DNA of 39,166 bases. Origin: a virus. Where the stretch lies: IMG/VR virus record IMGVR_UViG_3300010885_036222, positions 1 through 39,166 of that record. One strand, given 5' to 3'. Every line of letters begins with the position of its first letter. Position 1 is the first letter of the stretch. The notes below the pieces were generated by a model. That model did not search any database, was not told where the DNA came from, and was given only the letters and a program-made list of their open reading frames with translations. This document shows positions 33,501 through 39,166 of this stretch, one piece after another. The translations under genes and the position numbers were made by a program.

Positions 33501-36500
33501 AAATTTTGGATACAGACCCAATTTACTCGGAGTTTCAGGAACAAAACTGCCGTCAGTGTTGTTGTACTCAACAATTTTTAGTTTGCTGTTTACAGTTAGT
33601 GTGATTGACGATTTATCAATGATAATGGCCGAACGATCTTGGGGGAATGTAAAGTCTACACCATTTACAAGTTGTTTTCCGTCAAGGTAAACCAATACTG
33701 CCAGGTTGCTTAACTCGTTGTTGTTAAACACCTGACTAATTTCATATTGATATTGATATGGGTTAATGATGGTATAAGTGATGACATTTACATCATTGCC
33801 GTATGGGACCATATCGCTGTAATACCACGGGAATGATTTATTCTTAATGGCATTGATATTTTTTATAATGATGTCAACACTGCCTGAAATATCCGACGTG
33901 CTGATTGTGTCTAATTTTGTAGCAAGTTCTAAAAACTTATTTTTAAATCGTGTGTACTCGCGGCTGGCCAACTCCAAACTCTTGATAAAGTCTAGATTCT
34001 TATCGGTCAAGAAAATATTACTGTACATCGCAGGAGCAGATTGTTGAACAATGCTACCGCCATTGCTCTTGTACACTATGTCACGCAGGGCCGGAGTTTC
34101 TTTATTTGCTCCCGGCGACGATAACACTTTTGTATTCTCTTCTATAATCTTGACATGGTTACGTAATTGTCCCAATGTCAACGATTCAAATTTTGCATTT
34201 TTACTATTGTAGTCTAAGTTATTGGGTATTTCGTAGTACCCAACTTTGCTAGGAGTTTTACTATAAATTAAGATATCAATCTTGTCGCCAACTGTCAATA
34301 GTGAAACATTAATTCTAACAGTGGGGCGACTACCCACAGTATAATATTGGAAGTCCAGTAAGCCGGCTTCAAAGGCCACATCGTCAATAGTTTTACCATT
34401 GGCGTTCTTGGCGGGACTTCCTGGTGTATAGCCCGATAAAAGTTTATTGTTTTGATAGACCTTGGTGTATGGTACCTTTGCGTCAACTTCGGGGACAATG
34501 TCAATTGGAAAATAATTTGACTGCCCTGTATAAACGAAAGAAAATATTTGATGTTGTTTAGTATTTTCTGTATTTTTAACCCAGGTATTTCTGTACACAA
34601 AGGTGTCACGCCCGGTATTTTGTTTTACAAAATTATTATTGATTGGTAAATTTATAGAAGTTTGTCCGCTAGAATAAGTTGCAAATTCTGTGTCAAAATT
34701 GTTAGTAAACTGTATGTCGCCAATGCTGTTGAAATTTCTATAACTTAACGGAAATCCCAACACAGTATCATTTGTGCCGGTGCCCAGTTTATACGAAAAT
34801 AGGGCTGTTCCTGCAAACGTACTAGTTTCGTAATAGGTATTGTTGCCAATGCTGTGGCCATTGCTGTCAATGATATCAAACAGCGGGTTTTGATTGACTG
34901 CGGTTTTTTGTTGTGCTTGGTTCCAAACTGTACCATCATACCAAAATGTTTGGCCGGCCTTTGTTCCGGTGGTGACTGTAACGCTGTCGCCTTCGAGTAT
35001 CTGTGTGTCATCGGTTTGTACTAGATGTATCACTACATCACTGGTGCCGGACCCTAATGGATATGTTGGGCCAGTTGCATCAATTGCTGTGACGGTATAA
35101 ATCTTGTCTCTAATAACCGGGTCAACATCGTTTGCAAAAATAACACGCTGACCGGGAACCAGCGTCAAGGAACCAACTGTTACAGAACTGTTTGTGCCAA
35201 TTACCAAATTCTCAACTTGGTTCATGGCATCTGTGATGGTGTAGTCTAGTTGATCAATTGGTGCTTTTGATGTGCGGCCAAAGTTGAACAGTTGCAGTCC
35301 GCTTTCAAATTCAATGATGGGACGTGTGGCTCGTTTTGATTGGTCCGGCAAAGGAATTGTACTGTTGTATTTGGCCGTTAGATTGATAATGTCAATGTGG
35401 AACCAACGGTTGCTACGACTCCAAGGATTTAAATCTAGACTGTAACGATTGATTGTTATGTAGTCTTGTTTTGTGATTCCACCGCTGGCATACGACTCTG
35501 GTGTAATTAATTTATCAACTTCAACCAGTCGAATTGCTGTGCCAACCCCTTCTACGTAATATTGCTTGTCTGCGTATGCAGGATTATTCACAGTGTCATC
35601 AAAGTGAATCTTCAGGCCATTGGTAAACACTACTCCATTTGGGCTTGTATAATTGGCTTGGCCAAGAATGTTTTCTTCAATGTTGATTACATTGGTATTT
35701 TCGTCAACAAGTTGTATAATTCCCACCATGTTGGGGTTGTTACCGTCTTGGTAGTATAATCGATCAAGTATTGCTGTGTTAGTGGGCACCAATTGATATG
35801 TGCCGGTGTAATCTAAATAGAACGAAGTTGAACCATATGCAACTCCGGACTTGACAAATATTCTATTGCTAGTTTCTACCGCAGTTCCGGGAACCAATGT
35901 AACAATATAGTCGTCTTCGATGGCTGTTAAATTTATAGTCCATACCCCGGCTCGTTGTGACTCGGGCACAGTTGGGCCGCCATCAAATAAATCACTATCA
36001 AATCCGCCATCGTTAAGATCAAAATCTCCAGGCGCTTCCCAATAGGCCTCATCTTGATAATTGCCAATGAACACAATGGTCTTGCGGTCTATGCTGTACT
36101 TCTCACCGTCAAATACATTAGGATATTGATTCAATAATGCACTTAGGGTTGAGTTTTGTACCTGTGTATATGGTAATGTTACTGCGTAATCCACAGTGGC
36201 TGCCAATGGCATCTGTTCAAATGTGTTCTGTGCAGTTCTAGTTGGTACTGTAAAAATAATTTGTCCAAGACTTGCACCATTATTTTGCACACCATATATA
36301 TTACGGGCACTGACATTTGGTTGCTTCTCTAATGTTCCGCCGATGCCGGGTTCGGTCTGGAACCAAAACGGGTTACCTGTTTGTGCCAAATTAAATTTAT
36401 ACGTCCCGCCACGGGCCAGTGTTATAACCGGATTGGCACCCACTCCACTGCCAGTAAAATTGTATCCCCCGGCGCCAGTATTTCTTGTTACTGTAAAAGT

Positions 36501-36962
36501 TTCTTCTGTGGGAATATTTCCCGAAAACACGTTAACTGCGTCTGGGCCGTCGGGTAGCCAGTAGTAATTGTTGTAGTTGCTAAATTTGTCAAAATCAAAT
36601 AGGCCACCAAACGTATAACTTTCGTTACTGAACAAACGGCTGTGATCTTTTGTGTTTCCACCTGCAACATCAATTTGATTCAACAGGTCAACATACGTGC
36701 TAAAAAGACTAACTGTATTGTTGGTTTTATTTTGTACTACTACTGTGGGTTCAAGTTGGTAGTTGGTTCTATCTGCAGTTGTCTCTGTGACATAATTGTC
36801 ATTGGCTTTATATGTTGGTGCAAATTTGCGTCCAATATAGCCGTTTACTCTCACCAAGTCAGCATCTTGAACCAACTGATCCAATGTTGCATTTAAGAAC
36901 TTCTTATTAGAATCAGTTTGAAAGATTGTTGGTAAGAATGGTAAAGTACTTTTAGCAGCCAT
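24561..36962 (-). CDS. Giant virion structural protein (baseplate or tail associated), 4133 aa
   Basis: A single uninterrupted frame takes up almost a third of the window. The N-terminus has PFLPTIFQTDSNKKFLNATL and RVNGYIGRKFAP, which I recall from large structural proteins of T4-like aquatic phages. A conserved aromatic core near 1278-1315 includes TYRPHTHPWEMLGFGE. About residues 2215-2850 contain seven FG-GAP-like blades with motifs such as VAVGAP, YIGAP, VIGAP and ILVGAP. Short modules with a W-x-V-Y motif recur around 2060, 2185, 3235 and 3310. A glycine-loop repeat (VTITGGGGSGATA, NPGVGYTSAPRITI) lies near 3521-3605. SSHAPEELLPG occurs near 3760. The gene follows the gp6-like gene, where T4 carries gp7, so a baseplate-wedge role is plausible. 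ATG 36962 is 3 nt after the previous stop with a weak GGA site. Confidence 0.85.
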   Translation of the reverse strand: MAAKSTLPFLPTIFQTDSNKKFLNATLDQLVQDADLVRVNGYIGRKFAPTYKANDNYVTETTADRTNYQLEPTVVVQNKTNNTVSLFSTYVDLLNQIDVAGGNTKDHSRLFSNESYTFGGLFDFDKFSNYNNYYWLPDGPDAVNVFSGNIPTEETFTVTRNTGAGGYNFTGSGVGANPVITLARGGTYKFNLAQTGNPFWFQTEPGIGGTLEKQPNVSARNIYGVQNNGASLGQIIFTVPTRTAQNTFEQMPLAATVDYAVTLPYTQVQNSTLSALLNQYPNVFDGEKYSIDRKTIVFIGNYQDEAYWEAPGDFDLNDGGFDSDLFDGGPTVPESQRAGVWTINLTAIEDDYIVTLVPGTAVETSNRIFVKSGVAYGSTSFYLDYTGTYQLVPTNTAILDRLYYQDGNNPNMVGIIQLVDENTNVINIEENILGQANYTSPNGVVFTNGLKIHFDDTVNNPAYADKQYYVEGVGTAIRLVEVDKLITPESYASGGITKQDYITINRYSLDLNPWSRSNRWFHIDIINLTAKYNSTIPLPDQSKRATRPIIEFESGLQLFNFGRTSKAPIDQLDYTITDAMNQVENLVIGTNSSVTVGSLTLVPGQRVIFANDVDPVIRDKIYTVTAIDATGPTYPLGSGTSDVVIHLVQTDDTQILEGDSVTVTTGTKAGQTFWYDGTVWNQAQQKTAVNQNPLFDIIDSNGHSIGNNTYYETSTFAGTALFSYKLGTGTNDTVLGFPLSYRNFNSIGDIQFTNNFDTEFATYSSGQTSINLPINNNFVKQNTGRDTFVYRNTWVKNTENTKQHQIFSFVYTGQSNYFPIDIVPEVDAKVPYTKVYQNNKLLSGYTPGSPAKNANGKTIDDVAFEAGLLDFQYYTVGSRPTVRINVSLLTVGDKIDILIYSKTPSKVGYYEIPNNLDYNSKNAKFESLTLGQLRNHVKIIEENTKVLSSPGANKETPALRDIVYKSNGGSIVQQSAPAMYSNIFLTDKNLDFIKSLELASREYTRFKNKFLELATKLDTISTSDISGSVDIIIKNINAIKNKSFPWYYSDMVPYGNDVNVITYTIINPYQYQYEISQVFNNNELSNLAVLVYLDGKQLVNGVDFTFPQDRSAIIIDKSSITLTVNSKLKIVEYNNTDGSFVPETPSKLGLYPKFVPNKFIDDSYITPVEVIRGHDGSVTPVFNDIRDDLLLELEKRIYNNIKIDYEAHLFNIYDYIPGKFRDSDYSLKEFNQILSRQFLRWVGDNQVDYSSNMGFDGSNPWTWNYKKFKDRVDGSLLPGGWRAIFSYFFDTYRPHTHPWEMLGFGEMPNWWVTRYGAAPYTGGNQLLWDDLEVGYIHAGERAGYDTRFARPGLSKIIPVDDYGSLLSPNNWATSTFDSLSASASFAVGDQGPAEFAWRSSSIYPFAVQFALALSKPGVYFGSLINLDSYHRNTLVDQLINTNTLQRITLSSVIINGDTTSGTTKRSAGYLNWVRDHLLNLGMDPVATIQYYLDNANIQLGYKVGGYTDKKFIEVLAEQGSPTNSQNGIVIPTENYNVYLNQSTPIRKLVYSAVQVEQTDGGYIVTGYNVNNPYFTIIPSRVNNNFYTIGVLQERATIYNDYESIKVTIPYGYQFNSRQEVVDFLISYGRYLTSQGFRFRDVDDQLGDTRDWVLSSKEFLNWSQQGWANGNFIILSPVNNVLTNIQTTGVVAPIDNSPAGTKVLDQNFVFIKSSDFVEVRTNNTFKLTAINNQTICFADLNVVQYEHAIIFDNVTVFNDILYVPELGNRQFRLKLIGSKTGSWTGAFNPPGFVYNNSTVDAWQPGVDYKMGSIIEFKSQYYTALVDIDAASDFTQNKQWAPINKTDIKTGLLPNFSYLADRMKNVYDVDNLPADSTLEGFGTSLIGFRKRNYLTNFGLDETSQVKFYQGFIKNKGTLNAITGLTKAKLDNLTSEITIYEEWALRVGEYGSLNTNNFVELVLDDSIITANPAPIELLNKDDAESISGVVSYKPVELYRKPNDYDKNIFMNRNELSDTFSDISTAGYVNLVDIDETLFDFTSYADLDTVVNNIGPGYYIWVAKDFTNNWNVYRVTETKINVISLTYTIDSLMSVEFSKVATLEIGDVFAIKHFNDQFDGFYQVYSIDGVHSVKVIPHKNADIIKNEKTITGTGVFYTLQTARVPTLDKANALIPLNGWNDGDKLWVDDDSNGLWGVYKKSTAWNYQSSIRDDINQATPNSGFGTAIATNANGLNMFVGMPARGLVKVFAKNTAGKLNQVSALQPTTTTTAATVNYGKSLTAATTTVAVGAPNSSSNRGYVFVHDTSTGSIQVITDPNATTTSKFGTGVAFSDDGKWLYIGAPGDNTVYAYRFNSTITQKSLTTTWSGGSTQTLAWIPGNVKQVRIFDNNYVYVPGIDYTLATNVITFITTPALLSTVSFVQSPCYELFNTITGSTYGAGVSDNFGYSVATSKTGDDLVIGAPGTNSNAGAAYVLARFQQTFVSTVTNTYSCVGSVDAYTKVYVGKTLLTKDVDFTVASGNIISFAIPLTLGQIITVTRTPFDLVQTITEPVSYQYAGNQFGSVITMDRTNTSTFFIGAPNTLSDSGVRGIVYQYSNTGKILGSVAAPNNTEYVKNLIINEGPVDTTVGIYINGMHVDLSSARESTTQYDTLGDILVPAGYIYPDKCVALINSAAIPNATANLADGVFFNIVSSSVVDHSKLVITSDGSNLFGKLDINVFELSQVITHPTVTDGVGFVQSMKYDDSVGVLLVSSYLDQVGYPTEIDAYTTVFDSKATVFNDLVPQAGAVYVYERLTDTNTGLTNVGTMSFVSLLKSPAGSPSDQFGYAVDINNGIILVGAPNDSSVVTGGGTVHAYENPTATPTWSLIREENDTVDLSNVSRLFVYNEKTQTILSYLDYIDPVKGKILGIAEQDIDYKTANDPAVYNNSVDLSVSVSKSYHWNESQKGRIWWNLSLLRYLDYEQDTLIYRSNNWGKLFPGSQVQVCEWVESKYPPSKYVASGGDGVPLYPQDTAYVTVPFVINGNVTVMYYYWVINKQNAAPGKKNNIAVLSDIIENPQLQGVPYAFLMQSNAFALVNVQPYLSGTDTILNVEYNSSLVNNGIHTEYALINKNDANSIIPDRILEKLIDSLAGVDRLGQVVPDPTLNLADQIGIKIRPRQTMFINQGLGIENFVKYANSVLIANPIVFQYSLLGLEAQDPIPDSTQYDITVNSVDDLAKIDVNILSPGYKVLVLSDSTNAGLWTLYTLNSNLQFDTLQVQSYNTNLYWSKVDWYDADYDPTSRINYTVASYRDIVALSLVGGDIIRVNYDENGLFAIYRVNTDLSLSKVGIQNGTIQLSDTLYNWATGNMGWDEDLFDTIRFDQTPSIEIRNILFALKNDIFIGTLAGQFNKLFFILVDYILQEQKSIDWIFKSSFISIFHQLRELSQPPSFILDNQNYYLDYIDEVKPYRTIVREYVVDYTGSDSVESNVTDFDLPSLYVKSLGKYRTPDNSATIDSTLLSTTGEYQYWNKYHGFTIDSIQLSNGGTGYLFLTDPKSNSIISPSVTITGGGGSGATAVVSGFNLVTGAITSIAVTNPGVGYTSAPRITINGTKGSGALAVARIINRTARQFNSVLKFDRTAYESNVQIWSSSNSYVAGTTVAYAGKAYRPIVDTTPSDNFNFDIFKVLTGAEVGNANDRIITYIGSPDAPGLNTKTTLGQEIYNVLDNNFWLSQYIPGIEYPGVKVQGLKFNANVTDQQLLDTIIQSRYLDTALGTRPEDINIDGGAYIDYFSSHAPEELLPGIMHESVDISVFTSSVISSANLTVDPIGTTLAYREFYDIHDNHRYYRISGFNTAYLAANVGIDSDSILYISNQGTGLPVPDIERAVPGVIFIDGEMITYWENDSTSIGGTLRNIRRGVGGTPIQPHYAKNLLNGDQTSIYDASAAQKIPGLNPRTITISANTQFDSNSSWNYWKTGTGTATFTTVDNPTYKLSLSGNIVANVGDIITQRYSNANAVVRGNVTTGNTVAVVYNSGQFTTANAGCVIYVNGIQSTRYANAVGLLGAVRANGTVTVTSTSANVEIRQDNLAWLDYDYKSFGLQFQDAELPARAFLGAGATISSGANLTDFYTIEVELDGVTVNTILMSENNQILIQE

Positions 36963-36965
36963 TGG

Positions 36966-39101
36966 TTAGATTCCGATTTGTGTGCTATTTGTGGTTGTTT
37001 GATTCAAGTGCGCGGCTGTGATTGCAGAAATAACTTCTACATTATCAACTGTTGCGGCACTAGTAATAATCTCATTTGCTTCTGCATTTACTTGGTACAA
37101 TGAGCCAAATTGTATACGTGGGTCACTTGATACAATAATAATACTGGCCACCATTGGGGTCAACGTCTGATGTAGGTATGCGCTTAGTTCACTGAAATAA
37201 AACGTTTCGCCAAAGTCCCAGTTGTTGATATCAAAGTAGCGATTGATGGCTGCCACAACTGCGCTCTTGATTTCACTATCACTCACAACCAAATTGGGGT
37301 TTGGTACCACCTTGAATGTGGCCTGTAGACTTGCGTCGGCTTTGGTACCAAATAATGGTTTAAACTTGGCAGGGTTGTACACAATGGTATCGCTTAATGC
37401 TTTGTAGTTGTCTAAGTCTTGATATGAACTAGACAACTCTTCAGTAGTTGGCATAACTGGTTCTGTCAATGTTCCGCTGGAGTCTGAAATCCACAGCGCA
37501 TAATCTGTACTGTATTGTTTTGTTAAAATATACAGGTCCATGATGTTGTTGGGACTTGGGTCAATACGACGGTTGTTTGGACTATTATGACGGTATTGGA
37601 AACTTAACCCTTGGCGCCCTGCATAAGCCACATAGTTAGTTAGGATAGTCATTGTGGGCAAAATTGGACTGTTGCTGGTCAATTCGTAGAAAGTATTTTC
37701 GGCCACAGCATAAAAAAGAGTACCCACATTGTATTTGCTGGCAATCAACAGGATACTTGTTTCTGTTGTGTAATCTGTAACAATGGTAGAGTTGTCAATT
37801 GGTTGTAGGTTAATAAAAGATCCATCAGTTGGATCAGGTACCTGTTTAAAGAATACTACCTTTTTAGATGTGTTAATCAATGGGTTAACTACAGTCTGGA
37901 ATAGATCCGGGTCGTCGGGGATTCCGTCATTGTTGTTGTCCGGGAATGTGACCAGCACACGACTTGGATCTTGATACCCGTCGCTACTTACAACGTTATT
38001 GTAAATTTGCCAGGTGATATCTTGCCCCAGCGGTGTTGATAAATCTGGACCTGAGTTAATTTTAAGAATCTTGATTTGATCGCGGACTGTCTGTGCAGTC
38101 TTACTATCGTATACTTTAACACTGGAATCAAAGTAAAAAGTAGTCGCTGCCAAACTTTCAAATATGTAATTTAGTCCTCTATACGAAACAGTATAACTAC
38201 CATTGTTATATATAACTGTGATTAACCAGCTGGCATCTAATGCGCCGCCACTGGTGTTGCCAGCATAGTTAAGACTAAATGTACTTGAGGTATTCAAATT
38301 TGAAATTGTAATTAATTTCCACGTGCGTGTGGGAATATCGTAACGAATACCAAAGCTATTGTAGCCCTGAATTAATGTAGACAACTTGGTTGTGGTTGCT
38401 TCATCTGATGTGCTTGATGAGAATGCAAAATCGTTTGCCATCATTGGAATAACATTGGCCAATATGGCACCAGTTGGAATTTGTTGATTGATGGTGACCA
38501 GGGTGCCATTAACCAATTTTATAGTGGCGTATATATAGTTTGATTCGCCTTGGTATTGTGCAGTTCCAGTTTTTATTATGCGCTGGGCCGTAAAGTATTG
38601 TCCTGTAGGTGCTTCAAATTTGACCAATGCGCCAACTTCTATGTACTGACGATTAGAACTAGTAGGTGCAAGACCCGGACCAAAACTTATCAAACTACCG
38701 CCAGTGCTGTCCATGATATTGCCAGTACTACCGTTGGTAATGTCGTTGACATGTTGCCAAGTCACTACGCCACCATTATTTGTAATTGTATATCGTGGTG
38801 TGTTTTCTAATCTAAAATGCGTGACTTTTTGTAAGTTCAGTATTGGGCGCAGTTTATTATCAATCACATTATTGACATCGGCCACAGTTTCAAAAGAAAA
38901 TGTAAACTGATCGCCGGCACCACTATCTCTATATAAGTATCCGTCGTCGCAGAAAATATTTGTACTAGAGTATTTTCCTGTTACGTCTAGCACGTCTAGG
39001 AAACGACTTACACCTGAACTGGTTCGATTTACTGCTTTAACTTTAACTACACTATTAAACAAACTACACGGCAACGTATTATAGTTTTCGTCGATGATCA
39101 T
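36966..39101 (-). CDS. Baseplate-wedge-like structural protein, gp6-like C-terminus, 711 aa
   Basis: The last 150 residues read like the end of T4-type gp6 and related baseplate J-like proteins. They include LVVSDSEIKSAVVAAINRYF, then NNWDFGETFYFSELSAYLHQ, then ATVDNVEVISAITAAHLN. The N-terminal and middle parts are beta-rich (FNSVVKVKAVNRTSSGVSRF near the start) without recognised enzyme motifs. A calcium-loop-like DNNNDGIPDD lies about two-thirds of the way along. The length of 711 aa is close to the 660 aa of T4 gp6. ATG 39101 is preceded in frame by a TAG five codons earlier, so the start cannot lie far upstream; the ribosome site is poor. By family analogy the protein would sit in the baseplate wedge. 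The assignment rests on the C-terminus only. Confidence 0.6.
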   Translation of the reverse strand: MIIDENYNTLPCSLFNSVVKVKAVNRTSSGVSRFLDVLDVTGKYSSTNIFCDDGYLYRDSGAGDQFTFSFETVADVNNVIDNKLRPILNLQKVTHFRLENTPRYTITNNGGVVTWQHVNDITNGSTGNIMDSTGGSLISFGPGLAPTSSNRQYIEVGALVKFEAPTGQYFTAQRIIKTGTAQYQGESNYIYATIKLVNGTLVTINQQIPTGAILANVIPMMANDFAFSSSTSDEATTTKLSTLIQGYNSFGIRYDIPTRTWKLITISNLNTSSTFSLNYAGNTSGGALDASWLITVIYNNGSYTVSYRGLNYIFESLAATTFYFDSSVKVYDSKTAQTVRDQIKILKINSGPDLSTPLGQDITWQIYNNVVSSDGYQDPSRVLVTFPDNNNDGIPDDPDLFQTVVNPLINTSKKVVFFKQVPDPTDGSFINLQPIDNSTIVTDYTTETSILLIASKYNVGTLFYAVAENTFYELTSNSPILPTMTILTNYVAYAGRQGLSFQYRHNSPNNRRIDPSPNNIMDLYILTKQYSTDYALWISDSSGTLTEPVMPTTEELSSSYQDLDNYKALSDTIVYNPAKFKPLFGTKADASLQATFKVVPNPNLVVSDSEIKSAVVAAINRYFDINNWDFGETFYFSELSAYLHQTLTPMVASIIIVSSDPRIQFGSLYQVNAEANEIITSAATVDNVEVISAITAAHLNQTTTNSTQIGI

Positions 39102-39116
39102 TAGGTCTTGTGTATA

Positions 39117-39166
39117 CTATCTTTGTGGTGAATGGGCTCTATCCGATGTTAAGGTTTGGGATCTGC
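39117..39166 (-). CDS. C-terminal end of an upstream gene, partial
   Basis: One frame stays open from the window edge to a TAG at 39117-39119 and encodes RSQTLTSDRAHSPQR. The two other frames close within this stretch. The gene would end 15 nt before the gp6-like start. In T4-like phages gp25 usually precedes gp6, but 15 residues are too few to identify anything. Confidence 0.3.
   Translation of the reverse strand, partial: RSQTLTSDRAHSPQR

Overview
The window looks like part of a large tailed-phage genome (Caudoviricetes, T4-like myovirus grade) of the kind seen in uncultured aquatic viromes. Every gene I can support lies on the minus strand, packed with 1-50 nt overlaps or very short gaps. 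The right half carries a baseplate protein with a gp6-like C-terminus, a 4133-residue structural protein and a run of tail-fibre or adhesin genes. I see no rRNA, tRNA, CRISPR array, transposase, integrase or reverse transcriptase. Family names come from motif recognition by eye; no database search was possible. The host cannot be deduced.

In transcription order (right to left), region A (39166-15133) is the virion module. It holds the last codons of an upstream gene, a baseplate-wedge-like protein (36966-39101) and the giant protein (24561-36962), which contains seven FG-GAP-like blades. After these come a fibre with a conserved C-terminal domain, a small structural protein, a fibre, a sedolisin-like S53 peptidase with intact catalytic residues and an adhesin-like tail, a glycine-rich adhesin with an inserted beta domain, a repeat-bearing fibre, a second fibre with the conserved C-terminal domain, and a last structural protein. 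Two GATAAATA motifs resembling T4-like late promoters lie just upstream of genes in this region. The module ends at a strong intrinsic terminator (15102-15127).

Region B (15087-1, continuing beyond the window) starts with an extended -10 promoter directly after that terminator. It is a modification-enzyme cassette: a small protein of unknown function, three GT-A-like glycosyltransferases with a small unknown protein between them, six radical-SAM genes carrying seven radical-SAM modules (one gene is a tandem fusion), a 42-residue membrane peptide, a conserved 359-residue unknown, two SGNH/GDSL-type hydrolases separated by a 33-residue basic peptide gene, and the N-terminal 276 codons of a NodU/CmcH-type carbamoyltransferase.

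My reading (inference): region B is a separately transcribed chemistry cassette placed next to the tail fibres. It combines sugar transfer, acyl or ester chemistry, carbamoylation and several twitch/SPASM-like radical-SAM reactions. Such a set could decorate virion proteins or a glycan, or remodel the host surface. The multi-radical-SAM block and the tail-locus S53 peptidase are the best candidates for undescribed biology.
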